Shown in pieces: positions 37,084 to 47,966 of a DNA stretch of 64,000 bases (positions within the stretch are counted from its first letter, which is position 1; the number at the start of each line of letters is the position of its first letter). The notes under the pieces were generated by a model. It saw nothing but the letters and a program-made list of their open reading frames with translations, was not told where the DNA came from and made no database searches. This stretch comes from Shewanella pealeana ATCC 700345 (lineage in GTDB: Bacteria > Pseudomonadota > Gammaproteobacteria > Enterobacterales > Shewanellaceae), in NCBI RefSeq assembly GCF_000018285.1, contig NC_009901.1, positions 4,897,001-4,961,000 of the forward strand, read 5' to 3'. Made by a program: the position numbers and the translations under genes.

Positions 37084-40000
37084 TTATTTGTTCGCTTTAG
37101 CTGCTTTGGCTTCAGCCTTTATTGCTTTCGCGGCATCTCGCTCGCGCTTGCTGAACATACGCTCAACAATCACGAAGAAGATTGGGATAAAGAAGATCCC
37201 CATAAAGGTCGAGCTCATCATACCGCCCAGTACCGCTGTACCGATGGCGTTCTGGCTACCAGAACCTACACCGCTACTGATGGCTAGTGGCACAACACCT
37301 AGACCGAATGCTAAAGACGTCATTAAGATTGGACGTAAACGCACTCGAACCGCGTGTAGTGTGGCTTCAACAAGACCTGCGCCTTTCTCGTAGAATTCTT
37401 TAGCAAATTCCACAATCAAGATGGCGTTCTTGGTTGCTAGACCCACAGTCGTCAATAGACCTACCTGGAAGAATACGTCGTTTGGTAAACCACGACCATT
37501 CATCGCAATCAAGGCACCGATAATACCCAGAGGCACAACGAGTACTACCGCAAATGGTACTGACCAGCTCTCGTATAGTGCTGCAAGTACTAGGAATACC
37601 ACCACAATCGACAAGGCATATAGCATTGGCGCCTGATTACCCGATAGACGTTCTTCATAAGAAAGACCGTTCCATTCGATACCAAATCCTGGTGGTAGCT
37701 TCTTAGCCATAGCCTCGATGTCATCCATCGCTGCACCTGTACTGTAACCTGGTGCTGTACCACCTTGGATATTCATAGCTGGCAAACCACCAAAACGCTC
37801 TAGACGCGGTGAACCATATTGCCAACTACCCGATGCAAATGCCGAGAAAGGTACCATTTCGCCTTTGTCGTTACGCACATACCAAGAGTCGAGATCTTCT
37901 GGCTGCATACGGTATTCAGCTTCACCTTGCACGTAAACTTTCTTCACACGACCACGGTCGATAAAGTCATTCACGTAATTACCACCCCAAGCTGTACCCA
38001 GTACGCTATTGACTGAGTCAATATCAACGCCTAATGCACGTAACTTACCGTGATCGATATGAACTTGATAAAGCGGTGCATCTTCCTGACCATTTGGACG
38101 AACGCCCACTAGGTTAGGGTTCTGTGCAGCCATACCCAGCAACATGTTACGTGCTTCAACAAGCTTGGCATGGCCTTGGCCATTCTTATCCTGCAAGTAG
38201 AAGTCGAAACCGTTAGCCGTACCCAGCTCGATAACTGCTGGCGGTACAAAGGCGAATACGAAGGCTTCTTTCATCCCCATAAACATACCCATGGCACGGT
38301 TAGCAACTGACTGTACGTCTTGACCCGGTTCGCTACGCTCAGCCCAGTCTTTAAGGCCGACGAACGCAATACCCATGTTTTGACCATTACCCGCAAAACT
38401 GAAACCCGATACGCTAAATACTGACTTAACGTTCTCGCCTTCTTCATTCAAGTAAAAATCAGTAACACGCTCAAGTACTGCCTTAGTTTCTTGCTGCGTC
38501 GAGTTCACAGGCAAAATAGCCTGAGTGAACAAGATACCTTGGTCTTCGTCTGGTAAGAATGCGGTAGGCATACGCATGAAGATCCAACCCACTGCAACCG
38601 TAATTGCTAGGTAAACCATCATAGTACGGCCAGTACGCTTAATCATTGCCGCAACACTTGACTCATAACGAGACGTTAATGCATCAAACTTACGGTTAAA
38701 CCAACCAAAGAAACCCGTTTTTGCGTGGCTTTCACCTTTTGCAATCGGCTTCAACATGGTCGCACAAAGTGCTGGAGTTAGAATGATCGCCACCATTACA
38801 GACAGCGCCATTGCAGACACAATCGTAATCGAGAACTGACGATAAATAACACCCGTTGAACCAGACATAAATGCCATTGGAACAAATACCGCTGAAAGCG
38901 TTAAACCAATACCCACTAGCGCACCAGTGATTTGGTCCATCGATTTCTTAGTCGCTTCAACGGGACTCAGTCCCTCTTCTTGCATTACACGCTCAACGTT
39001 CTCCACTACAACAATCGCGTCATCCACCAGAAGACCAATTGCCAGCACCATAGCGAACATGGTTAGCGTGTTAATCGAGAAGCCTGCAGCGGCCAAAATA
39101 GCAAATGTACCCAGTAGTACTACTGGCACCGCAATCGTTGGGATTAGCGTTGCACGGAAGTTCTGCAGGAACAGATACATAATTAAAAATACTAAAACAA
39201 CCGCTTCCAGCAGGGTATGTACAACGCCTTCAATTGATTTCTCAACGAATGGAGTTGTGTCGTAGGGATAAACCACTTCCATCCCATCAGGGAAGAATGG
39301 CTTCATCTCATTGATTTTTGCACGCACGCCTTCGGCTGTTGCCAATGCGTTAGCACCGGTTGCTAACTGAATACCAACACCCGCAGCAGCTTTACCGTTA
39401 TAAAACGACTCAACCGCATAGCTTTCTGCACCCAGTTCAACACGAGCCACATCTTCAAGGAATACTTTGGCGCCTGAAGTGTCAGCTTTGATGATGATCT
39501 TTTTAAATTGATCCGCTGTCTGTAGACGACTCTGAGCCGATACCGTTGCGTTAAGCTCTTGGCCTGCAACTGATGGTGCACCACCTAACTGGCCTGCTGA
39601 CACCTGAGCATTTTGCTCTCTAATTGAAGAGATAATGTCTTGGCTGGTCAGGTTATATTGAGTCAGTTTTAGTGGGTCTAGCCATATACGCATCGCATAT
39701 TGTGCGCCAAATAGCTCGATAGTACCCACACCAGGAACACGACTTAGCGGATCCTGAATATTAGAACCTACGTAATCGGCGATATCGTTTTTATCAAGTG
39801 AACCGTCTTGTGATACGAAAGCCGCTACCATCAAGAAACCCGCACTCGACTTACTTACGTTAACACCTTGCGCCTGAACTTCTTGCGGTAACAGCGGCAT
39901 TGCAAGCTGTAGCTTGTTCTGCACCTGTACCTGCGCGATATCAGGATCGGCTTCAGCATTAAACGTTAAGGTAATTTGCGCATTACCAAAGCTATCACTG

Positions 40001-40242
40001 GTCGATGTAATGTAGCGAAGGTGGTCAATACCTGTCATTCGCTGCTCAATAACCTGAGTTACCGAGTCTTCCATCGTCTTAGCCGAAGCACCAGGATAAA
40101 CAGCACTGATCACCACCGACGGCGGTGCAATGCTCGGGTATTGCGATACCGGTAAGCCCACAATTGAGAGCACACCTGCCAGCATCACAATAATAGCGAT
40201 CACCCATGCAAAAATAGGGCGATCGATAAAGAAACGTGCCAT
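37084..40242 (-). CDS. acrB: RND (HAE1) multidrug efflux pump, AcrB/MexB type
   Basis: A 1052-residue inner-membrane proton-driven pump (E. coli AcrB 1049). It aligns with AcrB throughout: [20 protein letters not shown] at the start, [22 protein letters not shown]4 [20 protein letters not shown] with the paired proton-relay aspartates, [10 protein letters not shown], and TM10 [20 protein letters not shown] with the relay lysine. It would form the trimeric core of a tripartite exporter. It lies 9 bases downstream of the adaptor gene. No outer-membrane channel or TetR repressor is adjacent, so a TolC encoded elsewhere is expected. Confidence 0.95.
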   Translation of the reverse strand: MARFFIDRPIFAWVIAIIVMLAGVLSIVGLPVSQYPSIAPPSVVISAVYPGASAKTMEDSVTQVIEQRMTGIDHLRYITSTSDSFGNAQITLTFNAEADPDIAQVQVQNKLQLAMPLLPQEVQAQGVNVSKSSAGFLMVAAFVSQDGSLDKNDIADYVGSNIQDPLSRVPGVGTIELFGAQYAMRIWLDPLKLTQYNLTSQDIISSIREQNAQVSAGQLGGAPSVAGQELNATVSAQSRLQTADQFKKIIIKADTSGAKVFLEDVARVELGAESYAVESFYNGKAAAGVGIQLATGANALATAEGVRAKINEMKPFFPDGMEVVYPYDTTPFVEKSIEGVVHTLLEAVVLVFLIMYLFLQNFRATLIPTIAVPVVLLGTFAILAAAGFSINTLTMFAMVLAIGLLVDDAIVVVENVERVMQEEGLSPVEATKKSMDQITGALVGIGLTLSAVFVPMAFMSGSTGVIYRQFSITIVSAMALSVMVAIILTPALCATMLKPIAKGESHAKTGFFGWFNRKFDALTSRYESSVAAMIKRTGRTMMVYLAITVAVGWIFMRMPTAFLPDEDQGILFTQAILPVNSTQQETKAVLERVTDFYLNEEGENVKSVFSVSGFSFAGNGQNMGIAFVGLKDWAERSEPGQDVQSVANRAMGMFMGMKEAFVFAFVPPAVIELGTANGFDFYLQDKNGQGHAKLVEARNMLLGMAAQNPNLVGVRPNGQEDAPLYQVHIDHGKLRALGVDIDSVNSVLGTAWGGNYVNDFIDRGRVKKVYVQGEAEYRMQPEDLDSWYVRNDKGEMVPFSAFASGSWQYGSPRLERFGGLPAMNIQGGTAPGYSTGAAMDDIEAMAKKLPPGFGIEWNGLSYEERLSGNQAPMLYALSIVVVFLVLAALYESWSVPFAVVLVVPLGIIGALIAMNGRGLPNDVFFQVGLLTTVGLATKNAILIVEFAKEFYEKGAGLVEATLHAVRVRLRPILMTSLAFGLGVVPLAISSGVGSGSQNAIGTAVLGGMMSSTFMGIFFIPIFFVIVERMFSKRERDAAKAIKAEAKAAKANK

Positions 40243-40251
40243 AACTCTGCC

Positions 40252-41403
40252 CTATTTCTGTTGTGTTTCTGGTTTCTTGTCAGAGACCAAAGGACCCGCC
40301 TTTACTGGGGCGCCTGGACGAATTTTTTGTAGACCTTCAACGATTAGTTGATCGCCCACTTTCAAACCATCAAGAATACGCCATTGGTTATCAATCACTT
40401 CAGCAGTTGTCACAATACGTGCAGCCACTTTGCCATCATCAATAACCATAGCTACCGCTTCACCTTTGGTGTTACGAGTAATGGCTTTTTGTGGTACTAG
40501 AATCGCAGCCGGATCGGTACCAGTATTAAGCACAGCACGCACATACATGCCCGGCATTAACACGCCTTCCGGATTAGGGAATTCGGCACGAATAATCACA
40601 GAACCCGTGTTTTCATTAACGGTAACTTCAGCAAACTGCAGCACGCCTGTATGACTATATGGAGTGCCATCTTCAAGGATTAGCTCTACATTCGCATTTG
40701 CAGCGGCTTCAATTTGACCACGCTTAAGTTGAGACTTAAGACGCAACATTTGCGCGCTCGACTGGGCGATATCGATATTGATTGGATCTAACTGCTGAAT
40801 TGTCGCTAATGTTTGGCTTTGATTAGCTGTAACAAGTGCACCCGGTGTCACATCAGACTTACCGATACGGCCAGAAATTGGTGCTGTTACCTTAGTATAT
40901 TCAAGGTTGATCGACGCTGTGTTAATCGCAGCTTTTGCTACGGTTACACGTGCCATAGCCTCTTTATAAGCCGCATCAGCTTCATCGAAGTCTTGTTGAC
41001 TAATAGAGTTCAGCTTGATTAGTTTCGCAAAGCGTAACGCTTTAGCTTTAGCCGAAACCAATGCCGCTTCAGCGCTGGTAAGATCAGCTTTCGCACTAAC
41101 TAGTGCAGCTTCGTAAGTAGAAGGTTCGATCTGGTATAAAGACTGACCTTGCTCAACATCTCTACCTTCAGTAAAGCCGCGGGTCATAATGATACCGCTC
41201 ACCTGTGGACGTACTTCAGCTTCTAGATATGCCTTACTACGACCTGGTAGTTCAACCATAATCGATTGAGGTTGGGCTGTAACTGTTATAGCGCCAACTT
41301 CCATAGGTCCACGTTGTTGTGGCCCCTGCTCAGGTTTTGGCTCACAGCCAGTTATCCATAACGCCACACTTAAAACAGAGGCAATTTTCACTATTTGCCG
41401 CAT
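40252..41403 (-). CDS. acrA: RND periplasmic adaptor (membrane fusion) lipoprotein, AcrA type
   Basis: 383 residues with a lipoprotein signal peptide (LSVALWITGC, cysteine near 20). Domains in order: lipoyl/barrel-sandwich half (LPGRSKAYLEAEVRPQVSGI), alpha-helical hairpin (about 100-165), second lipoyl half (TKVTAPISGRIGKSDVTPGA), beta-barrel and membrane-proximal domain (LVPQKAITRNTKGEAVAMVI). It anchors AcrB to the outer-membrane channel. First gene of the two-gene operon. Confidence 0.95.
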   Translation of the reverse strand: MRQIVKIASVLSVALWITGCEPKPEQGPQQRGPMEVGAITVTAQPQSIMVELPGRSKAYLEAEVRPQVSGIIMTRGFTEGRDVEQGQSLYQIEPSTYEAALVSAKADLTSAEAALVSAKAKALRFAKLIKLNSISQQDFDEADAAYKEAMARVTVAKAAINTASINLEYTKVTAPISGRIGKSDVTPGALVTANQSQTLATIQQLDPINIDIAQSSAQMLRLKSQLKRGQIEAAANANVELILEDGTPYSHTGVLQFAEVTVNENTGSVIIRAEFPNPEGVLMPGMYVRAVLNTGTDPAAILVPQKAITRNTKGEAVAMVIDDGKVAARIVTTAEVIDNQWRILDGLKVGDQLIVEGLQKIRPGAPVKAGPLVSDKKPETQQK

Positions 41404-41768
41404 GAGAACTCCTAATAAAAGCCATCTACTCGGTAATCATTTTTTGAAAGCAGATAATGCCGTCAATCCCACCTTTGGAAGCATAAATTTTTGTCGAATA
41501 TTTAACGCACCTTTATCTCACAATGTCTATTCGTCAACAAGGAAAACTCCTAGTTTAAATTGTAAGGTAATGAAAATTTCCGCATGAAATCAGCTATATA
41601 TGTTTACTTAATGTTAATGAGCGGTCGTGGAGGTGCAACATGTTAATCAGGTGTTCAAACAATCGTTGCTAAACGCTTGATAATTAACATCGAACTAGCA
41701 TGGCGGATTAATTGGCAAGTCTTTTGTGCCACCAGCCTAGATGTAGATAATACTAGTAGAACCTATGC
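41404..41768. other. Intergenic region upstream of the acrAB-like operon
   Basis: 365 bases holding the operon promoter on the right of the gene start and the end of the convergent-side glycosylase gene. I see no repressor gene, clear operator dyad or RNA element. Confidence 0.3.
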
Positions 41769-42458
41769 TTAAATACGATTGTCGCCAACGCTACAAGCTA
41801 GTACTCGGCTTATATCGGCGAGACTTCTACCCGACTCCTGCTGCCAGTGGTTAAATACACTCTGCACCTGCTTTAACCCCGCCTTAGAGCTAAAACCATA
41901 ATCCACTAAGCCGTGGCTCTTCAGATAACCTTGCACGTCATTGGTAAGCAAAAAGCTGTCTTTACCCATGGAGCGAAGAAAATAAGGCCCAGTATTGCCA
42001 CCCAATCGAGTCCCTTTACGCTTAAGTTCGGCCCAAAGTCCAGTAATATCAGTACTCGGCCAGTCAGCAATAAATTTAGCAAAACTGCCGTGCTCAGCCG
42101 CGAGATCGTTAACCATGTGGGCATTGTCGTAAATCGACATGGTCTTTTTCAGGTGACGGATCAATTTAGGATCACTGGCGCGATCTTGTAGCTGCTCCGG
42201 CGACAGCATCAAAACTTTAAAAGGCTCAAAACCAAAGAAGGCTTTCTCATACTCAGGCCATTTAGCCTCAACAATTCGCCATACGAAGCCACTTTGGAAG
42301 ACTTTCTTGCTTATCTCGGATAGCAGCTGCGCATCGGTAAACTGAGTCAACTCCTCATCCGCCAATCCCGTCGGCAATAGACTTTCTAAACTCTCATCAC
42401 CACCCTTTCTCTGCGATGCTCTGGCGTAGATAGCGGCAAACTTTTCAACTTGAGCCAT
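41769..42458 (-). CDS. DNA-3-methyladenine glycosylase I (TAG)-family protein
   Basis: 229 residues. The N-terminal half contains the TAG-like helix-hairpin-helix region: LLSEISKKVFQSGFVWRIVE, then WPEYEKAFFGFEPFKVLMLS and KTMSIYDNAHMVNDLAAEHG; the C-terminal half has GGNTGPYFLRSMGKDSFLLT. Classical TAG (about 187 residues) excises 3-methyladenine; this longer relative lacks the typical N-terminal zinc-binding CPW motif, so activity and specificity are uncertain. Single gene. Confidence 0.75.
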   Translation of the reverse strand: MAQVEKFAAIYARASQRKGGDESLESLLPTGLADEELTQFTDAQLLSEISKKVFQSGFVWRIVEAKWPEYEKAFFGFEPFKVLMLSPEQLQDRASDPKLIRHLKKTMSIYDNAHMVNDLAAEHGSFAKFIADWPSTDITGLWAELKRKGTRLGGNTGPYFLRSMGKDSFLLTNDVQGYLKSHGLVDYGFSSKAGLKQVQSVFNHWQQESGRSLADISRVLACSVGDNRI

Positions 42459-42654
42459 AGTTCTCTCTCAGTACTTATTTAAACAACAATTAAATTAAGC
42501 TATCACTTATATTCATTAACCATTTGAAGCTACATCTTTTTACTCATCGAAGCTATCATCTCCCCCAGAAAACTGCGTTTGCGTGACATTGAGGCAGCGA
42601 GTGTTAGCGACTAGAGTTAATAGTAACCTTGTATTTAATGAACCCACTTTAGCT

Positions 42655-43302
42655 ATGGATCTGTATTACCACCCACTGGCTCGCCAGTCTCAAAAAACAC
42701 TGATTGCCCTCTATGAAAAACAGGCAAGCTTTAGCCCGCATATCATAGATCTGAGCAATGCCTTTAGCAGACGTAGCTTTGGCCAGATTAGCACTTCAAC
42801 CCAACTTCCTCTGTTACAGACCCGCACCGGGGAGTCGTTTAACGACGCCACGATTATTATCGAGTATCTGGATAGCTATATAAGCTCTGGCACTCAGCTA
42901 ATTCCAATCGATAAACATCAAGCCTTACACGTTAGGCTCTACGACAGATTAAGCGACAATCAATTAGATAAAGAGATAGATGCTTGGTTGCTTGCGATTA
43001 ATACCAGCAATAACCAGATCCACATCAAGCAGTTAGAAAGAGCCGTGCTAAGCACCTTAGCGTATTTTGATAAGCGTCTGGCCAATAACCATTGGGTTTG
43101 TGGCGACAGCTTCACCCTCGCCGATTGTGCATTTATCCCCTGCCTTAAAGCACTCGAGAGTCGGCTGCAACTATTAGATTACGAACATATAGGTCGCTAC
43201 TGGATCCAGGCAAAACTCCGGGGCGCTGTCAGTCAAGTTATCGAAGAGATAGAGCTCACCCTTGCCACCATAGGCCAGAGTGAGCTAGTAGTGCACACTT
43301 AG
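42655..43302 (+). CDS. Glutathione S-transferase family protein
   Basis: 215 residues from MDLYYHPLARQSQKTLIALY. This ATG is preferred because the thioredoxin-like fold begins exactly here; a GTG at 42583 would add 24 unrelated residues. The N-domain has TSTQLPLLQTRTGESFNDAT (cis-Pro and Glu/Ser glutathione contacts) and the C-domain is all-helical with GDSFTLADCAFIPCL, the N-capping box. The last 13 residues, including LATIGQSELVVHT, are encoded by the first unit of a tandem repeat, so its C-terminus was shaped by repeat expansion. Confidence 0.85.
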   Translation: MDLYYHPLARQSQKTLIALYEKQASFSPHIIDLSNAFSRRSFGQISTSTQLPLLQTRTGESFNDATIIIEYLDSYISSGTQLIPIDKHQALHVRLYDRLSDNQLDKEIDAWLLAINTSNNQIHIKQLERAVLSTLAYFDKRLANNHWVCGDSFTLADCAFIPCLKALESRLQLLDYEHIGRYWIQAKLRGAVSQVIEEIELTLATIGQSELVVHT

Positions 43303-43535
43303 CCACCACAGGCCAGAGTGAGCTAGTAGTGCACACTTAGCCACCATAGGCCAAAGTGAACTAGTGGTGCACACTTAGCCACCATAGGCCAAAGTGAGAT
43401 AGTGGTGCACACTTAGCCACCGTAGGCCAGAGTGAGCTACTAGTAGTGCACACTTAGCCACCGTAGGCCAGAGTGAGCTACTAGTAGTGCACACTTAGCC
43501 ACCGTAGGCCAAAGTGAACTAGTGATACACACTTA
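43264..43535. repeat. Seven-unit 38/41-bp minisatellite joining two convergent genes
   Basis: Units begin GCCACC and end GTGCACACTTA: 43264-43301, 43302-43339, 43340-43377, 43378-43415 (38 bp each), 43416-43456, 43457-43497 (41 bp, with CTACTAGTAG expansion) and 43498-43535 (38 bp). The stop codon of the GST gene is at the unit 1/2 junction. The stop codon of the opposing thioesterase gene (43533-43535) is the last three bases of unit 7. Confidence 0.95.
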
Positions 43536-44105
43536 GCTCGCTGATCTAAACTCTATCGGTTCACTTGAGGGAATTGGCAGATTGCACTCTTTTTTAAGCT
43601 GTAAGAAGCTCTTCCATTTTATCACCTCGGGTGGCAATTGAGGTGCAGGTTCATTGAAGCCGACTTCAGCCAACATAGTGGCAATTGGTACTTGTTTACG
43701 TTTACAAACAAATACTCCCCGCACATGGGCGATACAGTGCAAACCTCGCTCGCTAACGAAGCGCTGCTCAATATAAAAATACTTCTCATCCCAGCCCACC
43801 AGCTTAGTTTCTATCTCAAACTTGGCGAACGGCTTGATATCACGAATATAGGTAAATTCGGCCGCATTAACGATAGGCATCCAACCTAACTTTAAGAAAC
43901 GTTTCAGAAACCCCATCTCAGCCATCATATAGGTACGCGCGAGATCCATAAAAGCAGGATAGCGAGAATTTGTTAGATGAAAGTTGATATCGCAGTCACT
44001 AGGTAACGCGCGATACTCCAGTCGGCTAGTGTCTAAAAAGTCGATTTTCTTACAATGGCGGCTTCGCCATACAAATAGCCAAAACAGCCTAAAATAGAGA
44101 TTCAT
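43533..44105 (-). CDS. Thioesterase-superfamily (hotdog) protein
   Basis: 190 residues with a single hotdog domain: DTSRLEYRALPSDCDINFHL followed by TNSRYPAFMDLARTYMMAEM (the catalytic-helix region with Asp/Asn), FTYIRDIKPFAKFEIETKLV and YIEQRFVSERGLHCIAHVRG. It resembles the THEM6/4HBT-like acyl-CoA thioesterases. The N-terminal 17 residues are hydrophobic and basic (LYFRLFWLFVWRSR), suggesting membrane association. Its stop codon lies inside the last unit of the minisatellite. Confidence 0.8.
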   Translation of the reverse strand: MNLYFRLFWLFVWRSRHCKKIDFLDTSRLEYRALPSDCDINFHLTNSRYPAFMDLARTYMMAEMGFLKRFLKLGWMPIVNAAEFTYIRDIKPFAKFEIETKLVGWDEKYFYIEQRFVSERGLHCIAHVRGVFVCKRKQVPIATMLAEVGFNEPAPQLPPEVIKWKSFLQLKKECNLPIPSSEPIEFRSAS

Positions 44106-44180
44106 TTACAACATCCTTGAATAACGAATCGCAAAGGCTAACAAAGGTCATACCAGATAACAAGCTTGAACGAGAACAAC

Positions 44181-44210
44181 AAAAAAGGCGCTTAACGCGC
44201 CTTTTTTATT
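44181..44210 (-). terminator. Intrinsic terminator after prlC
   Basis: GGCGC and GCGCC around a five-base loop, flanked by A6 and T6. Read on the minus strand it ends the prlC transcript 18 bases after the stop. Confidence 0.9.
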
Positions 44211-44227
44211 GGGTTTACAAGCTAATT

Positions 44228-46267
44228 TTAGCCGTTAATCCCGCTGTGTCTCAATAGCGCATCGGTTTGTGGCTCACGGCCACGGAAACGTTTAAACAAT
44301 TCCATCGGCTCCTCGCTGCCACCCATTTCTAGGATATTCTCAAGGAAGCTTTGGCCGGTATCGGCATTGAAGATCCCCTGCTCCTCAAACAAGGAGAAGG
44401 CATCGGCCGACAACACCTCTGCCCACTTATAGCTGTAGTAACCCGCCGCGTAGCCGCCAGCAAAGATGTGAGCAAAGCTATGTTGGAAACGGTTAAACTC
44501 CGCCGCCTTAATCACCGCCACTTGCTCACGCACCTCATCAAGTTTTTGCTGGATCTCGGCGCCCTTAGCTGGGTCAAACTCTAAGTGCATTTTGAAATCA
44601 AACAGTGAAAATTCAAGTTGGCGCAACATCATCATGCCAGACTGGAAGTTTTTCGCCGCTAGCATCTTGTCTAACATGGCTTTTGGTAACGGCTCGCCAG
44701 TTTCGTAGTGGCCTGAGATCTCGGCTAACGCCTCTTCTTCATAACACCAGTTTTCCATAAACTGGCTCGGTAGCTCTACCGCATCCCAAGGTACACCGCT
44801 GATCCCAGATACTCCACCCACATCGATTTTAGTCAACATATGGTGAATACCATGGCCAAACTCATGGAACAGTGTGGTCACTTCATCATGGGTAAACAGT
44901 GCAGGCTTGCCCGCCACCGGCGCATTGAAGTTACAAGTTAGGTAAGCCACAGGATCTTGCATACCGCCGAGTGTCTTACGGCGGGCACGACAGTCATCCA
45001 TCCAAGCGCCGCCACGCTTACCTTCACGTGCATACAGATCCAGATAGAAGCTACCGCGATGCTCACCGCTGCTGTCAGTAATATGGAAGAAACGTACGTC
45101 TTTATGGTAGCTATCGAACTCTTTCTGCTCTTCAACCTTGAGGCCAAATAGGCGAGAGACGGTGTAAAACAGACCCGATAACACCTTGTCTTCAGGGAAG
45201 TACGGACGCAAGATCTCTTGCGAGATCTCATATCTATGATGCTTTAACTTTTCGGCGTAGAAACTCAAATCCCAAGGCTCAAGCTCCGTCACGCCACACT
45301 CTTTTTCAGCAAATTCTTTAAGTTCTGCCAGCTCGGCTTCGCCTTGCGACTTAGAACGCGCAGCCAGCTCAGTTAGGAACTCCAGCACCTGCGCAGGAGA
45401 TTCTGCCATCTTGGTGGCTAACGACTTATCGGCAAAGCTTTCGAAACCCAATAGATTGGCCAGCTCATGACGCAATGCCAAAATCTCATCCATCAAGGGA
45501 CCGTTATCGAACTCTCCGGCATTCGGACCTTGATCCGATGCACGAGTGATAAAGGCGCGGTAGCACTCTTCGCGCAGCTCGCGGTTTTCGCTATACATCA
45601 TAACTGGCAGGTAAGACGGAATGTCTAAGGTGAATAACCAACCGTCGAGCTCTTTAGCCTCGGCCATCGCCTTAGCAGCAGCAACCGCAGACTCTGGTAG
45701 ACCTGCAAGCTCTGCTTCATCAGTGATTAACTTGCTCCAGGCCTGAGTCGCATCTAATAGCTGATTAGAGAAGTTACTGGTGAGTTCAGACAAGCGCTTA
45801 ACCAGCTCGCCGTAGCGCAACTTATCGCTATCGCTCAGGCCAATCCCCGAAAGTTCGAAGTCTCGCAGGCTATTCTCAATCAGTTTCTTCTGTGCTTGCG
45901 AGTAAGTGGCAAATTCAACCGATGCCGCTAATGATTTGTAGGCCTCATACAGTCCCTGATGCTGTCCGACAAAGGTGCCGTACTCAGATAGTAAAGGTAA
46001 ACAGGCATCATGAGCCTTGCGCCACTCTTCGCTACTCACAACCGAATTCATGTGCGAGATAGGTGACCACATCTTGCCGAGTTGGTCGTCCACTTCCTCT
46101 AGCGGCGCCACAAGATTATCCCAAGTGAACTCACCTTGATGCTTAAGCACCTCTTCGATCTTGTGGCGACAATTGGCGATACCTTGCTCAACAGCGGGCT
46201 GAATATGTTCAGGCTTGATACTTGAAAAAGGGGGAAGCGTGGCACTGCTTAGCAAAGGATTGCTCAT
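44228..46267 (-). CDS. prlC: Oligopeptidase A
   Basis: A cytosolic M3-family zinc metallopeptidase of 679 residues (E. coli OpdA/PrlC 680) that degrades short peptides including released signal peptides. The zinc site FHEFGHGIHHMLTKIDVGGV (HEXXH) is near residue 465, with the third ligand Glu in PSQFMENWCYEEEAL near 495. Other M3 segments: GGAWMDDCRARRKTLGGMQD and FAHIFAGGYAAGYYSYKWAE. Starts MSNPLLSSATLPPFSSIKPE like the E. coli protein. Confidence 0.96.
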   Translation of the reverse strand: MSNPLLSSATLPPFSSIKPEHIQPAVEQGIANCRHKIEEVLKHQGEFTWDNLVAPLEEVDDQLGKMWSPISHMNSVVSSEEWRKAHDACLPLLSEYGTFVGQHQGLYEAYKSLAASVEFATYSQAQKKLIENSLRDFELSGIGLSDSDKLRYGELVKRLSELTSNFSNQLLDATQAWSKLITDEAELAGLPESAVAAAKAMAEAKELDGWLFTLDIPSYLPVMMYSENRELREECYRAFITRASDQGPNAGEFDNGPLMDEILALRHELANLLGFESFADKSLATKMAESPAQVLEFLTELAARSKSQGEAELAELKEFAEKECGVTELEPWDLSFYAEKLKHHRYEISQEILRPYFPEDKVLSGLFYTVSRLFGLKVEEQKEFDSYHKDVRFFHITDSSGEHRGSFYLDLYAREGKRGGAWMDDCRARRKTLGGMQDPVAYLTCNFNAPVAGKPALFTHDEVTTLFHEFGHGIHHMLTKIDVGGVSGISGVPWDAVELPSQFMENWCYEEEALAEISGHYETGEPLPKAMLDKMLAAKNFQSGMMMLRQLEFSLFDFKMHLEFDPAKGAEIQQKLDEVREQVAVIKAAEFNRFQHSFAHIFAGGYAAGYYSYKWAEVLSADAFSLFEEQGIFNADTGQSFLENILEMGGSEEPMELFKRFRGREPQTDALLRHSGING

Positions 46268-46542
46268 CGATGATTCCTTAACATTCTATGTTGATAAGTA
46301 AAGAGATAAGGGCTAATGCCACAATATTCAATCTATACAGCATAATTGTTTATAAACTAAATGCGTCCTAACAGTAAAAAACCACCATATCCGCGATCTT
46401 AATCAAGTTTTTTCAGAGCAAACTTTATACAGAATTAGTATTGCAAACCATGTCGCAAATACGAGCTATTATCATTTACATTCATATATATAGTTCTAGT
46501 ATGCAAGGTGTTAATTCTTTCGCCTATATTTTGAGTTTCATC

Positions 46543-47325
46543 ATGAATAAAATCAGTCAATGCACCGCCTTAGCGGCGCTAATAATGAGTACCGCAACCT
46601 TTGCCGACGAAGCGGCAAATATAGATGATTCCCACAGTACTAAAGTCATCCAACAAATTCCTGCAGACGAAAGTACTCAGATTCAGGGATTGATCGATCT
46701 TGGTTGGGACTCTGAGTACATCTCCGAGGGCCGTAATAATCTAGATAAAGGTGGTATCTATTGGGCGACAGCCGCGATACAGAAAGATAATCTGGCGGTT
46801 TATGCCACGGTGGGGCGTGGTGATAGTCAGCATTATACCGAATGGAACTTCGGTCTAGAGTATGGCTTCGATTTGACTGAAAACCTAAGCAGTAGCGTAG
46901 GCTATCAGCGTCTAGAATTTTATGGCGACGAGCGCGCCCATGACAACGAGCTATTTAGCACACTCGAATATACTGCGGTAGACTGGCTAGTGCCATCGGT
47001 TAGCTACACTTACTCTACCGAAGCGGCAGGTTATTTCGTCGAGGTCAGCCTACATAGCAACTGGGAGCTGGCTCAAGGCTTCACCGTTAGCCCCTATGTT
47101 ACCCAAGGCTTTGACTTTAATTATGTTACCGAAGAACATGATGGTGCCAATCATTTTCAGTTTGGTGTAGAGGCCGAGTATCTATTACCTAATAACTTAG
47201 TCATTTCTGGCCATATCAGCCACACCATAGCCCAGGAAGATATCAAGCTTGAGGCCCGCAACGATGGCGTGACTGGCAGCCTAGATCAAACCTATGCAGG
47301 CATTCACTTAAGCTGGAACTTTTAA
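46543..47325 (+). CDS. TorF-family putative porin
   Basis: 260 residues from MNKISQCTALAALIMSTATF, chosen because it gives a standard signal peptide cleaved at TFA|DEAANI; the longer frame from 46441 would add 34 residues before it. The mature chain has the family start IQGLIDLGWDSEYISEGRNN and beta-strand repeats, ending HLSWNF with a terminal aromatic as in outer-membrane barrels. Function of this family (TIGR02001) is not established. Single gene. Confidence 0.78.
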   Translation: MNKISQCTALAALIMSTATFADEAANIDDSHSTKVIQQIPADESTQIQGLIDLGWDSEYISEGRNNLDKGGIYWATAAIQKDNLAVYATVGRGDSQHYTEWNFGLEYGFDLTENLSSSVGYQRLEFYGDERAHDNELFSTLEYTAVDWLVPSVSYTYSTEAAGYFVEVSLHSNWELAQGFTVSPYVTQGFDFNYVTEEHDGANHFQFGVEAEYLLPNNLVISGHISHTIAQEDIKLEARNDGVTGSLDQTYAGIHLSWNF

Positions 47326-47483
47326 TCGATTCTATTGAGTCAACTAGAGTTAGCTATACTGGGTTAATCACCGATAGCTAACTGCTTTTGCTCGGCTACA
47401 CTTCGCCATGCAAGAGATAATTCAATATCTTAATATGCATAACAGATTACACGGACAGTAATCTTAAATCAGAGGAACAGGGA

Positions 47484-47966
47484 ATGTTACTTCGAACCCG
47501 CCTAGTCATAGGCTTTAGCATTATCATCCACAGCCAGCTTGGCTTTGGCACACAAGCCGATAACCCAAGCCTCGAGTTAGGCAGCGTGCTTAACGATAAG
47601 GGACAGCCCATTCGCGTCCCCAGCGAAACTCACAGTGATTTCAATTATTCGCCGCCGACCATTGAAGGTTCCTCGCCAGCCTCAACGCAAATCAACAAGA
47701 GTAAAAAGAAACCATCTAAGCAGGCCAAAGCTAAGAGTCGCAAACAACAGCTCGCCAGTCGCAGCAGCGTAGCCAACAACCCGAGTTGTCGCTGGCTTAA
47801 TAGCCGCATGAACAGCCTAGAGAAGCATCTTAGTGCCGGAGTGAACTCACGCAATAGACACTATCAACAGGAGCTCGACATCCGCCAGCAAGAGTGGCAG
47901 TGCATGAAATGCGGTGCCGAAGGGCCTGAGCAGAGCGATCACGCATCTTGTCAGTACAGGCGGTAG
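47484..47966 (+). CDS. Secreted basic protein of unknown function
   Basis: 160 residues with a signal peptide (about 1-23, ending GFGTQA). A Ser/Pro-rich stretch is followed by a strongly basic segment (INKSKKKPSKQAKAKSRKQQ, about 70-90) and a C-terminal part with four Cys (NPSCRWLNSRMNSLEKHL, WQCMKCG, ASCQYRR). AGAGGAA precedes the start. I do not recognise a family. Basic and Cys-containing, it might bind nucleic acid, lipid A or heme, but nothing here tests that. Confidence 0.65.
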   Translation: MLLRTRLVIGFSIIIHSQLGFGTQADNPSLELGSVLNDKGQPIRVPSETHSDFNYSPPTIEGSSPASTQINKSKKKPSKQAKAKSRKQQLASRSSVANNPSCRWLNSRMNSLEKHLSAGVNSRNRHYQQELDIRQQEWQCMKCGAEGPEQSDHASCQYRR

